The notes: generated by a model not told the origin, from the sequence alone. Positions 7,382 to 17,567 are shown, numbered from the stretch's first letter. The stretch is 64,000 bases of DNA from Streptomyces sp. LaPpAH-108 (GCF_000373625.1 NZ_KB891996.1:310001-374000), one strand, 5' to 3'. A program made the numbers and translations.

Positions 7382-9703
7382 ATGACATGGACACGGCATA
7401 TCGGGCTGTGCCTGGCCGGGACGCTGGCGGCGACCGCGCTGCTGACCGCCCCCGCCTCCGCCCAGTCCGGCCCGCCCGCAGGCACCCGGCTGACCGATCT
7501 CGTCAACCCGTTCATCGGCACCCAGAACGAGGGCAACACCTACCCGGGCGCCGCCGTGCCCTTCGGCATGGTGCAGCTCTCCCCCGACACCGGCCACAAC
7601 ACCGGCTACGACTACGCCCAGGACCACATCAGAGGCTTCTCCCTGGTCCACCTCTCGGGCGTGGGCTGCGGCCTGGGCGGCGATCTGCCTGTCCTGCCCA
7701 CCACCGGTGACGTCACCACCACCGACTACGCGCGCTATGCCGCGAAGTTCAGCCACGACGACGAGAGCGCGAGCCCCGGCTACTACCGCGTCGGGCTGGA
7801 CAGCGGCATCCAGGCCGAGCTGACCGCGACCGCCCGCACCGGCGTGCAGCGCTACACCTTCCCGGCCACCACCAAGGCCAACGTGCTGGTCAACGCGGCC
7901 CAGTCGCTGCACAGCCGCGTCGCCACCAAGGTGGAGATCCTGGACGACCACACCCTGCGCACGACGCTCACCGGGCGCGGCTTCTGCCAGGACACCGTCC
8001 CGTACACCCTGTACACGATCACGCGCTTCGACCGCCCCTTCACCGCCCACGGCACCTGGACCGGCTCCACGGTCACCGACGGCGCGAAGACGGGCGCGGA
8101 CGGGGCGTACGTCCGCTTCGACACCACCGAGGACCGCACCGTCGAGGCGACCACCGCGCTGTCCTACGTGGACGCGCGCGGGGCGGCGCTCAACCTGCGC
8201 GCGGAGGGCGGCCGTTCCTTCGACACGGTGCGTACGGCCGCCCGGCGGGCCTGGGAGGACCGGCTGGACGACGTGCGGGTCCAGGGCGGGGACGACACCC
8301 TGCGCCGCACCTTCTACTCCTCGCTGTACCGCTCGTTCCTCGCGCCGAACATCGGCAGCGACACGGACGGCCGCTACACCGGCTGGGACCAGAAGGTCCA
8401 CCGCGCCCAGGGCTTCACCTACTACCAGAACTGGTCCCTGTGGGACACCTACCGCACCCAGTCCCAGTTGCTGTCCCTGCTCGCACCGCGCGAGGCACGG
8501 GACATGGCGATCTCCGTCGTGCACATCGACGAGGAGAGCGGCTGGCTGCCCAAGTGGGGCTACGGCACGGTCGAGACGAACATCATGACCGGCGACCCGG
8601 TCACCCCGTTCCTCACCAACGCCTACCAGCAGGGGCTGCTCAAGGGGTACGAGGAGCGGGCGTACAAGGCGCTGAAGAAGAACGCCGACGGCGTGCCCCC
8701 GGCCGACTCCCCCGCCGTCGGGCGCGAGGCGAACAAGGAGTACATCGCCGACGGCTTCGCCCCGTACGTCAAGGACCGCCCGCACGCCAAACCCGGCGAC
8801 TCCGACTACGACCACGGCGCCTCGGCCACGCTGGAGTACGCGCTCTCCGACGCGATGCTCGCCCAGATGGCCCGTGACCTGGGGCACCGCACCGACGCGG
8901 CCCGGTATGCCGCCCGCGCCCAGAACTACCGCCGGGTCTTCGACGCGTCGACCGGCTTCTTCCGGGCCCGGGACGCCTCGGGTGCCTTCACGGGGCCTGC
9001 CGACCCGGCGCAGAGCGAGGGCTTCCACGAGGGCACCTCGTGGCAGTACCAGTGGCTCGTGCCGCAGGACCTGCCCGGGATGGTGGACCTGATCGGCGGC
9101 AAGCAGGCCGCCAACGACCGCCTCGACTCCTTCTTCGCCTACGCCGACCTGCTGAAGGACCCGGCGAAGACGGCGCGGGAGACCTGGGTGAACGGGCCGT
9201 ACGACTACTACAACGCGGACAAGTACAACCCGCAGAACGAGCCCGACCTCATCGCCCCCTACACCTATCTCTCCACCGGCCAGCCGTGGAAGACCACCGA
9301 CGTGGTGCACGCGGCGCTCACCCTGTTCACCGATGGCCCGACCGGAATGACGGGCAATGACGATCTCGGCACGATGTCCGCGTGGAACGTGCTGTCGTCC
9401 ATCGGCGTCTTCCCGGTCCAGCCGGGCTACGACACCTGGGGTCTGTCCACGCCGGTCTTCGACCGGGTCGACCTCACCCTGGACCGCCGCTGGTTCCCGC
9501 ACGGCAGGCTCACCATCAGCGCGCCCGGCACCTCGGCCGACGCCCGCTACATCCGGTCGGCCCGGCTCGACGGCGCCGCCTACGGGCGGACCTATCTGAC
9601 CACCGCCGATCTGCGGGCGCACCGCTCGCTGGCCTTCACGGTGGGGTCCGAGCCCTCGGACTGGGGCACGGACGCGGCGGCGGCACCGCCCGCGCTGCGC
9701 TGA
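7382..9703 (+). CDS. Secreted GH92 family alpha-mannosidase
   Basis: A 773-residue protein that starts with a Sec signal peptide (hydrophobic core LCLAGTLAATALLTAP, likely cut after ASA near residue 28). The mature chain opens with DLVNPFIGTQNEGNTYPGA, the hallmark of GH92. Downstream blocks such as YQNWSLWDTYRTQ, NEPDLIAPY and TGNDDLGTMSAWNVLSS belong to the catalytic (alpha/alpha)6 barrel; the Glu in NEPDL and the Asp pair in NDD are typical. GH92 enzymes are calcium-dependent exo-alpha-mannosidases acting on mannan or N-glycan mannose. AGAGG precedes the ATG. LacI-type boxes upstream suggest carbohydrate-responsive control. Confidence 0.93.
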   Translation: MTWTRHIGLCLAGTLAATALLTAPASAQSGPPAGTRLTDLVNPFIGTQNEGNTYPGAAVPFGMVQLSPDTGHNTGYDYAQDHIRGFSLVHLSGVGCGLGGDLPVLPTTGDVTTTDYARYAAKFSHDDESASPGYYRVGLDSGIQAELTATARTGVQRYTFPATTKANVLVNAAQSLHSRVATKVEILDDHTLRTTLTGRGFCQDTVPYTLYTITRFDRPFTAHGTWTGSTVTDGAKTGADGAYVRFDTTEDRTVEATTALSYVDARGAALNLRAEGGRSFDTVRTAARRAWEDRLDDVRVQGGDDTLRRTFYSSLYRSFLAPNIGSDTDGRYTGWDQKVHRAQGFTYYQNWSLWDTYRTQSQLLSLLAPREARDMAISVVHIDEESGWLPKWGYGTVETNIMTGDPVTPFLTNAYQQGLLKGYEERAYKALKKNADGVPPADSPAVGREANKEYIADGFAPYVKDRPHAKPGDSDYDHGASATLEYALSDAMLAQMARDLGHRTDAARYAARAQNYRRVFDASTGFFRARDASGAFTGPADPAQSEGFHEGTSWQYQWLVPQDLPGMVDLIGGKQAANDRLDSFFAYADLLKDPAKTARETWVNGPYDYYNADKYNPQNEPDLIAPYTYLSTGQPWKTTDVVHAALTLFTDGPTGMTGNDDLGTMSAWNVLSSIGVFPVQPGYDTWGLSTPVFDRVDLTLDRRWFPHGRLTISAPGTSADARYIRSARLDGAAYGRTYLTTADLRAHRSLAFTVGSEPSDWGTDAAAAPPALR

Positions 9704-9734
9704 CGGGGCGGGGCGCCGCGACTCGCCCTGGTAC

Positions 9735-9779
9735 GGATTCAGGGGCACCCTCGGTTCACGTCGGGGGCGCCCCTGAGTC
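9735..9779 (+). terminator. Stem-loop terminator after the GH92 gene
   Basis: Imperfect inverted repeat: GGATTCAGGGGCACCC (9735-9750) pairs with GGGCGCCCCTGAGTC (to 9779) around a loop of about 13 bases. It lies just after the mannosidase stop codon. Confidence 0.6.
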
Positions 9780-9838
9780 GTCCCCTATTTCCGGCCACTC
9801 GGCAGGTGATCCGGGCCGTCCGCACGTAACGTCGAGGC

Positions 9839-12235
9839 ATGACGCATATCGACGCGGGCGCCGGACTGGACCCCGTGCACCCGGTCGCGCCGCCCGGCAC
9901 CCGCTCGGCGGGACTGACCCGCGCACAGGTCGCGGAGCGGGTGGCACGCGGTCAGGTCAACGACGTACCGGTGCGCAGCAGCCGCTCCCTCTCCGAGATC
10001 GTGCGGGCGAACGTGTTCACCCGGTTCAACGCGATCATCGGCGTGCTGTGGATCGTCACGCTGTTCGTCGCGCCCATCCAGGACAGCCTGTTCGGCTTCG
10101 TGATCCTCGCCAACACCGGCATCGGCATCGTGCAGGAGTGGCGGGCGAAGAAGACGCTGGACTCGCTCGCGGTGATCGGGGAGGCCCGGCCGACCGTGCG
10201 CCGGGACGGCAGATCCGTCGAGGTGCCGACCAACGCGATCGTGCTGGACGACCTGGTGGAGATCGGACCCGGCGACAAGATCGTGGTCGACGGGGTGTGC
10301 GCCGAGGCCGACGGTCTGGAGATCGACGAGTCGCTGCTCACCGGCGAGGCGGACCCGGTCCTCAAGCACACCGGTGACCGGTTGCTCTCCGGCAGCTTCG
10401 TGGTCGCGGGCGGCGGCGCCTTCACCGCGACCAAGGTCGGCCGCGAGGCGTACGCGGCACAGCTCGCGGAGGAGGCGTCCCGGTTCACCCTGGTCCACTC
10501 CGAGCTGCGCACCGGCATCTCCACGATCCTCAAGTACGTGACGTGGATGATGATCCCGGCCGCGCTCGGCCTGATCGTCACCCAGCTGGTGGTGAAGAGC
10601 AACGACTTCAAGGGCTCCATCGCGCGCACCATCGGCGGGATCATCCCGATGGTCCCGGAGGGGCTGGTGCTGCTCACCTCGGTGGCCTTCGCCATCGGTG
10701 TGATCCGGCTCGGCCGCAAGCAGTGCCTGGTGCAGGAGCTGCCCGCGATCGAGGGGCTGGCCCGGGTGGACACGGTGTGCCTGGACAAGACCGGCACGCT
10801 CACCGAGGGCGGGATGGACGTGTCCGCGCTCCGGATGCTGGACGGCGCCGACGAGGAGCACGCGCGCAAGGTGCTCGGCGCCCTCGGGGAGTCCGACCCG
10901 CACCCCAACGCCTCCCTCCAGGCGATCATCGACGCCTATCCGGACAGCGAGGAGTGGCGGTGCGTGGAGTCGCTGCCCTTCTCCTCGGCGCGCAAGTACA
11001 GCGGGGCCGCGTTCAGCGAGGGCGACGGCCAGGTGAGCACCTGGCTGCTGGGCGCCCCGGACGTGCTGCTCGGCGCGGACGACCCGGCGCTGGCGGAGAC
11101 CTCACGGCTGAACGAGCAGGGGCTGCGGGTGCTGCTCCTCGCCCGCGCCGCCCAGGGGCTGGACGCGCCCGAGCCCGCCGAGGGCGCACATCCCGTCGCC
11201 CTGGTGGTGCTGGAGCAGCGGCTGCGCCCGGACGCGGCCGACACCCTGCGCTACTTCGCCGACCAGCACGTCCACACCAAGATCATTTCCGGGGACAACG
11301 CGGTGTCGGTGGGCGCGGTCGCGCACAAGCTGGGGCTGAAGGGCGCGGCGGTGGACGCGCGGAAGCTGCCCGCCGAGCTGCCGGAGATGGCCCAGGCGAT
11401 GGACCGGGCGACGGTGTTCGGGCGGGTCACCCCGCGCCAGAAGCGGGAGATGGTCGGCGCGCTCCAGTCGGAGGGGCACACGGTCGCGATGACCGGCGAC
11501 GGGGTGAACGACGTGCTGGCGCTCAAGGACGCCGACATCGGTGTCTCGATGGGCTCCGGCTCGGAGGCGACGCGGGCGGTGGCGCAGATCGTGCTGCTGA
11601 ACAACAGCTTCGCGACGCTGCCCTCGGTGGTCGCGGAGGGCCGCCGGGTGATCGGCAACATCACCCGGGTGGCGACGCTGTTCCTGGTCAAGACCGTGTA
11701 CTCGGTGCTGCTCGCGCTGCTGGTGGTGTGCTGGCAGGTGGAGTACCCGTTCCTGCCCCGGCATCTGACCCTGCTGTCCACGCTCACCATCGGCATCCCG
11801 GCCTTCTTCCTGGCCCTCGCGCCGAACACGGAGCGGGCGCGACCGCACTTCGTGCGCCGGGTGATGCGGTACTCGATACCGGGCGGCCTGGTGGCGGGGC
11901 TCGCGACGTTCGCGACGTATCTGCTCGCCCGGCACCATTACACGGGCGCGGGGGCGCTGTCGGCCGAGACCAGTGCGGCGACGCTGACCCTGTTCCTGAT
12001 CTCCATGTGGGTGCTCGCCATCATCGCGCGGCCCTACACGTGGTGGCGGGTCGCGCTGGTGGCGGCGATGGGGGTCGCGTTCCTGTTCGTGCTGATCGTG
12101 CCCTGGCTGCAGGACTTCTTCGCGCTGCGGCTGGTGGGGAACACGATGCCGTGGGCCGCGGTGGGGATCGCGGCGGTGGCGGCGGCCGTCCTCGAACTCA
12201 TGTGGAGATGGGTCGACCGCCGCTTCCCCGCCTAG
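9839..12235 (+). CDS. P-type cation-translocating ATPase (CtpE-like)
   Basis: A 798-residue pump with the complete P-type set: actuator LTGEA near residue 165, membrane motif PMVPEGL near residue 270, phosphorylation site DKTGTLT with the aspartate at residue 316, and hinge GDGVNDVLALKDAD near residue 555. It has about ten hydrophobic helices. The PEGL motif, in place of the CPC of heavy-metal pumps, resembles mycobacterial CtpE, a calcium transporter. The transported ion here is an inference. It stands alone, with no metallochaperone or regulator beside it. Confidence 0.9.
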   Translation: MTHIDAGAGLDPVHPVAPPGTRSAGLTRAQVAERVARGQVNDVPVRSSRSLSEIVRANVFTRFNAIIGVLWIVTLFVAPIQDSLFGFVILANTGIGIVQEWRAKKTLDSLAVIGEARPTVRRDGRSVEVPTNAIVLDDLVEIGPGDKIVVDGVCAEADGLEIDESLLTGEADPVLKHTGDRLLSGSFVVAGGGAFTATKVGREAYAAQLAEEASRFTLVHSELRTGISTILKYVTWMMIPAALGLIVTQLVVKSNDFKGSIARTIGGIIPMVPEGLVLLTSVAFAIGVIRLGRKQCLVQELPAIEGLARVDTVCLDKTGTLTEGGMDVSALRMLDGADEEHARKVLGALGESDPHPNASLQAIIDAYPDSEEWRCVESLPFSSARKYSGAAFSEGDGQVSTWLLGAPDVLLGADDPALAETSRLNEQGLRVLLLARAAQGLDAPEPAEGAHPVALVVLEQRLRPDAADTLRYFADQHVHTKIISGDNAVSVGAVAHKLGLKGAAVDARKLPAELPEMAQAMDRATVFGRVTPRQKREMVGALQSEGHTVAMTGDGVNDVLALKDADIGVSMGSGSEATRAVAQIVLLNNSFATLPSVVAEGRRVIGNITRVATLFLVKTVYSVLLALLVVCWQVEYPFLPRHLTLLSTLTIGIPAFFLALAPNTERARPHFVRRVMRYSIPGGLVAGLATFATYLLARHHYTGAGALSAETSAATLTLFLISMWVLAIIARPYTWWRVALVAAMGVAFLFVLIVPWLQDFFALRLVGNTMPWAAVGIAAVAAAVLELMWRWVDRRFPA

Positions 12236-12260
12236 GCGGGGCCGTGCTCACCTACGGGGC

Positions 12261-13082
12261 TTACCGCACGTCCACGTAGTCGCCGGTCGCGCTGACCGAG
12301 GGGGTGGTGGAGGTACCGGCGAAGCTGTAGCGCCAGTAGCCGTCGCTCGCGGCGGTGACGGTGGTCTTCAGGTTGCCCTTGGAGTCCGAGGTCACCGTCT
12401 TGACGGTGGTGTAGCTGGTCGCGCCCTTCTTCTTGAACTGAAGCTGGACGGACTGGCCGGTGTAGCCGTGGTACTTGTGGTCCTCCCAGTTGGCGCGGGT
12501 CAGGGCGCCGGTGACCGTGAGGGTCTTGCCCTTCTTGACCGGCTCCGGGGAGGCGTTGACGGTGAGCTTGGAGTAGCGCAGCAGGCTGGTGGTGGCCAGG
12601 CCCGCCTTCTCGTTGAAGCCGACCTTGCTCCAGTCGGGCTTGTCCGGGTTCTGGCCGTTGAAGGCGGTGGCCTCGGCGGCCACGGACCACTTGCCCGCGT
12701 CGGCGTTCAGCAGACCGCCGTCCTTGGGGTACACGTCGACGGTGCCGGTGCAGGTCGCGGTGCCCGCGGTGGTGACCGCGCAGGTGGCCGGGTCGTCGCC
12801 CTCGACGGTGGCGGACGGGTCGTCCAGGGAGCCGCGGTAGAGATAGGCGTCGGTGTAGAAGTCGGACGCCTTGATGTCGACGCCCGAGCCGTACGTGAGG
12901 GTGTACGTGTAGGTCGTGCTGACCTCGTTCGTCGTCCCGGCCTTCATCGACGAGGCGATCTTCAGGTTCGAGAAGCCGACGTTGAGGGTGTACGGCATGG
13001 GGTCCGCGTGCGCGGCGGGCGCGACGAAGGCGGACAGCGCCAGGGCGCCGGTGACGGCGGCCACAGAGGCACGAATGCGCAT
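12261..13082 (-). CDS. Secreted protein of unknown function, tandem paralogue A
   Basis: A 273-residue protein with a Sec signal peptide (MRIRASVAAVTGALALSAFV, cut near AHA-DP). The mature part looks like two beta-rich domains. The first carries two cysteines (CAV...CTG), probably a disulfide. The second opens with VNASPEPVKKGKTLTVTGAL and resembles an immunoglobulin-like or calcium-binding beta sandwich. The upstream neighbour is a clear paralogue, so the pair arose by duplication. CAGGTCA is repeated three times in the upstream region (13205, 13217, 13239). No function can be assigned. Confidence 0.85.
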   Translation of the reverse strand: MRIRASVAAVTGALALSAFVAPAAHADPMPYTLNVGFSNLKIASSMKAGTTNEVSTTYTYTLTYGSGVDIKASDFYTDAYLYRGSLDDPSATVEGDDPATCAVTTAGTATCTGTVDVYPKDGGLLNADAGKWSVAAEATAFNGQNPDKPDWSKVGFNEKAGLATTSLLRYSKLTVNASPEPVKKGKTLTVTGALTRANWEDHKYHGYTGQSVQLQFKKKGATSYTTVKTVTSDSKGNLKTTVTAASDGYWRYSFAGTSTTPSVSATGDYVDVR

Positions 13083-13357
13083 GTGTGTTCCCTAGGAGGG
13101 AGAAGAGTTCGGTGAGTCGGTCGACTCGGGTGATCAGATCCATGACACCCGCGCCGAGTTGTACGCCGAGCGCCCTCAAGGACCCGATTTTGCCGACGTA
13201 TTGCCAGGTCAGCCCGCAGGTCAAGAGACCTTGATCCCCAGGTCAAGCCCCACCCGCGGACCAGCTCCGCGAAGGTGGGCAGCGGGGCTGCGGGCATGCC
13301 TCCGGCCCCGGAGGCTGGGTGCCTTCGGGGCCGGGGGGAACTGCTTTGCGGTGGTGC

Positions 13358-14266
13358 TTACTTCACGTCGACGAAGTCGGACGTCGAGGCGATCGCCGGG
13401 GTGGTGGAGGTGCCGGCGAAGTTGTAGCGGAAGTAGCCGTCGGCGGAGGCCTTGACCGTGGTCTTCAGGTTGCCCTTGGAGTCCGAGGTGACGGTCTTCA
13501 GCGTGGTGTAGCCGGCGGCGCCCTTCTTCTTGTACTGCAGCTGCACCGACTGCTTGGTGTAGCCGTGGTACTTGTTGTCCTCCCAGTTGGCGCGGGTCAG
13601 GGCGCCGGTGACCGTGAGAGTCTTGCCCTTCTTGACCGGCTCCGGGGAGGCGTTGGTGGTCAGGCGGGAGTTGCGCAGGACCGAGATCTTGCCGAGGCCG
13701 CCCTTGTCCGCCATGGCGACATCGCCGTTCTCCGGGTCGCTCTCGTCGATGTTGAGGGCGAGCGCGGCACCCTTCCAGCTACCGGCGTCGGAGTTGAACA
13801 GCTCGCCGTCACCGGGGTAGAGGTCGATCTTGCCCGTGCAGGTGGCGGTCGTGTCCGTGACCGCCTTGCAGGTGGCGGGCAGGTCGCCGAAGGCCCAGTT
13901 GTCCGGCTCGTCGAAGGAGCCCTTGTAGATGTACGGGCCGGTGGCGAAGGCGTCGGACTTGATGTCCACGTCCGCGCCGTGGGTCAGCGTGTACGTGGCG
14001 GTGACGGCGACGTGGTTGGTGGTGCCCACCTTGACCGACGAAGCGATCTTGAAGTTGGAGAAGGACGCGTCCAGCGGGACGATGTCGCCGTCGCCCGGCG
14101 CGGCCTTGACACCCCGCTTGCCCGCGTCGTTGTGGGCGGCCTGGAGGAGCTTGACGACCTCGGCACGGTACCCGGAGTCGTTGCCGACGGCGTGCGCGGC
14201 CGTGCCGGCGAAGGCAGAGAGGGCCACGGCGCCGGTGACGGCGGCCACGGTGGCGCGAATGCGCAT
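13358..14266 (-). CDS. Secreted protein of unknown function, tandem paralogue B
   Basis: A 302-residue paralogue of the adjacent gene. The signal peptide is nearly identical (MRIRATVAAVTGAVALSAFA). The C-terminal domain shares VKKGKTLTVTGALTRANWED, including the run KYHGYT. It has about 30 extra residues at the mature N-terminus (VVKLLQAAHNDAGKRGVKAA) that paralogue A lacks. The cysteine pair in the first domain is kept. The ATG at 14266 begins directly at the signal peptide. Confidence 0.87.
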   Translation of the reverse strand: MRIRATVAAVTGAVALSAFAGTAAHAVGNDSGYRAEVVKLLQAAHNDAGKRGVKAAPGDGDIVPLDASFSNFKIASSVKVGTTNHVAVTATYTLTHGADVDIKSDAFATGPYIYKGSFDEPDNWAFGDLPATCKAVTDTTATCTGKIDLYPGDGELFNSDAGSWKGAALALNIDESDPENGDVAMADKGGLGKISVLRNSRLTTNASPEPVKKGKTLTVTGALTRANWEDNKYHGYTKQSVQLQYKKKGAAGYTTLKTVTSDSKGNLKTTVKASADGYFRYNFAGTSTTPAIASTSDFVDVK

Positions 14267-14426
14267 GTGCGTTCCCCTGCGTAATGGGGCTCCAGGACGC
14301 GCTGGCATCCCGGAGCCCGGAGATCTGGGGAGCCTGTTGGCTCACCCGATCAGACATACGCCTGAGGCGAATGGTTGTACGGATGTTGAGGATTCTGCAG
14401 TGAATCGGTGAAGATCCAGTTCCGCT

Positions 14427-17400
14427 TCAGTCGAACCAGCGGTCCCGCGCCAGCTCCTCCGTCCGCGACGGGTCCTCGAGGAGCGCCGCCACCTCGAACC
14501 GCCGCGGCCACTGGCCCGCCGCCCACGCGAGCCCCGCCGCGACGCCCTCCAGGGTCGCCGCGTGCAGCACGCCGTCGTCGGTGAGCCGCCAGTCGATCTC
14601 CACGCCGTCCACGACGAGTTCGTCGTGCTCGACGTACCGCGCCGGGGTGCGCGCCCCGAGCAGCACCCGCACCGCGTCCGGCACGTCGTGCTCGGCGCCC
14701 TCGGAGTCCACCGCGCCCGTGACGGACTCGCTCAGCCGCCGCACCTGGAACAGCTCGGCCAGCTCCGCCGCGCGCGCGGGGCGTACCGGCAGCAGCGGCA
14801 CACCGGAGGTGAAGGGCAGCAGGTCGGGCGAGTCGACGACCACCGCGTCCCGCGCGTCCACGACGGTCACGCGGCCGTCGGTCACCGCGCGCACCTCGTC
14901 CGGCAGCGTCACCTGCTCCGGGTCGAGATCGGCCAACGCGCTGTAGAGACCGTGCAGTTGGGACGGGCTGACCGGGCGGTCGGGATCGGCCAGGCGGTCG
15001 AGGAGTTCGGCCGCGCCACCGGGCTCGTCCAGGAGGGCAGCCACCGAGGTGCGGACGCCGAGGGCGCGCAGCACCTGCTCGTCCTCGAAGCCGGTGGCGT
15101 CCGCCTCGTCGTACAGCCCGCGCAGCAGCGGGTCGCCGCCCGCCGCGAGCAGTCCGGCCGGGCGGCGGCCGTCGAGCACCGGGTGCCCGCGCAACCACCA
15201 GGCGGTGTACGGCCGTACGACCTCGTGCGTGCCGTCGGGCAGCAGGACGCGCACCGGCTGGGTGAGGGCGTCGCGCAGCGGCGGCTGGGCGAGCAGGGCC
15301 AGGGCCTCGGGCCAGTGGTCGTCGTCCACGAGGTCCAGGTCGCGTACGGCGACGAGTTCGGTGGCGACGGGCGGCACGGGGCTGTCCGGGAAGCGGTCGA
15401 GAATGTCCTCGCACCACACGTCCACCGCGTCGAGCAGTCCGGCGTCGTCGGGCTCGGCGAAGTCGCCCTCGCGGGGCTCCAGTTCGTCCGGGTCGAGAAC
15501 GACGTCGGTGGCGCGGACGAGGGCGAAGTCCGCCAGCACCCCACAGGCCGTCAACGGCTGCTGGCCCCATCGCTCGGCCAAGTCGGCGTCCACGGCGGCC
15601 AGTTCTCCCTCGCGGATGACGCGGGCGAACGGGCTGCCGGGCAGGACGAGTTCACCGGCCGGGGCGAGTTCGCCGTCCTCGTCGGGCAGGGCGAGCGCGC
15701 CGAGCCAGGGCTCGTCGCCGGGCTCCAGGCCCGCGTCGCGCACCAACGCCAGGACGGTGTCGGCCAGTTCCTCCGCGTCGGGCACGTCCTCCTCCCACAG
15801 CGCCCCGCCGTCGTCGTCCAGCGAGGCGGCCACGGCGGCCCGTACCTGCGGGGTGGTGAGCACCGCGCGCGGGGTCGCGGGCAGCGCGCCCAGCTTCTCC
15901 AGGAGCGGGTGCGCGGCGTCCGCGTGGGCGACCTTGAGGCCGAGACGGCCGAGCACGTCGGGGTCGACGGCGGCGGTGTCCGGGGTGGGCAGCAGCACCT
16001 GGCGGGGGCCGATGGTGGTCCGCCCCGTCCCGGCGAGCGGCACGGGCAGCCCGGAGAGCCGGTCGGGGTCGATCCCGGCGAGGCTGTCGTAGAGCCGCCA
16101 CCACCACTCGGGGTCCTTCTCCAGACCGGCGAGCCGGTCGACGGCGTCGGCGAGCGGCAGCCGGGCGACGCCGAGCGCGCGCAGTTCGGGGCGGCGCTCA
16201 AGTCCCGCGGGGAGCAGGGTGGGCAGCACCTCGGCGAGGACCCGTACGGTCTCGGCGCCCGCGCCCTCCACGATCTCGGCGTCCCTCGGGCGCAGCGCCT
16301 CGGGCAGGTCGTCGTCCTCGCCCGGCGCGAGGGCCGGGGGCAGGAACGCGGTGCGCGGCAGCCGGTCGAGCACGGCCTGCCGCAGCGCGCCGTCCAGTTC
16401 GCCCTTGCCGAGCGGGCCGGGTACGAGGTCGATAGCGCTCTCGGTCACCGGGCGCCAGGCGGCGAGGAGTTCGGCGTAGGTGTCGGCGGCGCGCTGGACC
16501 AGGAAGTCGGTGAGCGGGCCGGGGGCGGCGTGCCGTCGGGTGGTGTCCAGCGGGAACGACGCGATGAGCAGGGCGGGGATGCCGAGGGGTTCGTCGCTGG
16601 GGGTGGGGGCGTGCAGGACGGGGCTGGTGCGGGGGCGGAACGGGCGGCCTTCGGCGTCCTCGGGCACGGCCCAGGTCACCGACCAGTGCGGGCGCAGGCG
16701 TTCCTCGACGGGGCGGTCCGCGAGCAGGTCCGCGGTGAGGGGGCCGTGCGCGGTGGCGGTGCGCCAGCGGGTGCGGCCCTCGCGGGAGTCCTCCACGAGG
16801 GTGACGGGGCCGTCGGTGGTCCGGCGCAGGGTGCGGGGCGTCTCCCCCTCGATCTCGACCACGACCTCCGCCAGGCCCGGCAGAGCCAGTAGCAGGGCGT
16901 CGTCCACGGCGTCGAGCAGCCGCTCGGCGAGCCCGGCGGCGGCCGGGTCGCGCAGCGGGAGGATCACGGCGGTGTCGTACGGGTCGGGGGCGGTGCCCTC
17001 GGCGGCGAACGGCAGGCGCAGCAGGGGTACGTGGCCGTCGCGGCGGCGCACCTCGTCGCCGAGCCCTGGGCTGTGCCGGGCGGTCTGGTCGGCCAGCTCG
17101 CGGGCCTCGGCCAGCGACCAGCGGACGCCGCCGTGGCGTCCGACGATCGCGGGCTCGTCGGTGACGGCCAGGACGGCGGAGAAGCCGACGCCGTAGCGGC
17201 CGACCGTGCCGGCGGTCCCGTGCTCGTCGTCCCGGTCGCGCTTCGCGGAGGCGCGCAGGGTGGACAGGGACTCGACGCCGACCGCGTCGAGGGGGGCGCC
17301 GGTGTTGGCGGCGATCAGCACGTTGTCCCGGAGGGTGAGGCGGAGGCGGCCGGGGACGTGGGCGCGGGCGGCGGCGTCGGCGGCGTTCTGGGCCAGCTCG

Positions 17401-17567
17401 ACCACGAGGCGGTCCCGGTAGCCGCCGAGGGCGAGGTCCTCCTCGGCGTTGGCGTCCTCGCGGAACCGGGCGGGACTGGCGGCCCAGGCGTCGAGGACAC
17501 CGCGGCGGAGCCGGGCGGTACCGAAGGGGTCGGCGCCCTCGGCCGCCGGCCGCACGTACTTGCTCAC
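14427..17567 (-). CDS. Large sacsin/Hsp90-like GHKL ATPase
   Basis: A protein of about 1046 residues. The N-terminal 250 residues form a GHKL ATP-binding domain. The N-box is VVELAQNAADAAAR, a NTGAPLD segment stands in for the G1 region, and the lid glycines are GTAGTVGRYGVGFSAV. This is the sacsin N-terminal ATP-binding-like domain, related to Hsp90. The remaining 800 residues are acidic, Leu-rich and show no domain I can name. The GTG at 17567 is chosen because GAGGAG lies at a good distance; a GTG six bases upstream is also possible. A chaperone-like ATPase is the family inference, and the cellular role is unknown. Confidence 0.85.
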   Translation of the reverse strand: MSKYVRPAAEGADPFGTARLRRGVLDAWAASPARFREDANAEEDLALGGYRDRLVVELAQNAADAAARAHVPGRLRLTLRDNVLIAANTGAPLDAVGVESLSTLRASAKRDRDDEHGTAGTVGRYGVGFSAVLAVTDEPAIVGRHGGVRWSLAEARELADQTARHSPGLGDEVRRRDGHVPLLRLPFAAEGTAPDPYDTAVILPLRDPAAAGLAERLLDAVDDALLLALPGLAEVVVEIEGETPRTLRRTTDGPVTLVEDSREGRTRWRTATAHGPLTADLLADRPVEERLRPHWSVTWAVPEDAEGRPFRPRTSPVLHAPTPSDEPLGIPALLIASFPLDTTRRHAAPGPLTDFLVQRAADTYAELLAAWRPVTESAIDLVPGPLGKGELDGALRQAVLDRLPRTAFLPPALAPGEDDDLPEALRPRDAEIVEGAGAETVRVLAEVLPTLLPAGLERRPELRALGVARLPLADAVDRLAGLEKDPEWWWRLYDSLAGIDPDRLSGLPVPLAGTGRTTIGPRQVLLPTPDTAAVDPDVLGRLGLKVAHADAAHPLLEKLGALPATPRAVLTTPQVRAAVAASLDDDGGALWEEDVPDAEELADTVLALVRDAGLEPGDEPWLGALALPDEDGELAPAGELVLPGSPFARVIREGELAAVDADLAERWGQQPLTACGVLADFALVRATDVVLDPDELEPREGDFAEPDDAGLLDAVDVWCEDILDRFPDSPVPPVATELVAVRDLDLVDDDHWPEALALLAQPPLRDALTQPVRVLLPDGTHEVVRPYTAWWLRGHPVLDGRRPAGLLAAGGDPLLRGLYDEADATGFEDEQVLRALGVRTSVAALLDEPGGAAELLDRLADPDRPVSPSQLHGLYSALADLDPEQVTLPDEVRAVTDGRVTVVDARDAVVVDSPDLLPFTSGVPLLPVRPARAAELAELFQVRRLSESVTGAVDSEGAEHDVPDAVRVLLGARTPARYVEHDELVVDGVEIDWRLTDDGVLHAATLEGVAAGLAWAAGQWPRRFEVAALLEDPSRTEELARDRWFD

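Noticed and set aside
7130..9748. An open frame of about 870 codons on the minus strand opposite the GH92 gene
   Set aside because: It is antisense to a clear glycoside hydrolase with signal peptide and motifs. The text is Arg/Gly/Val-rich without domains, a normal shadow in high-GC DNA.
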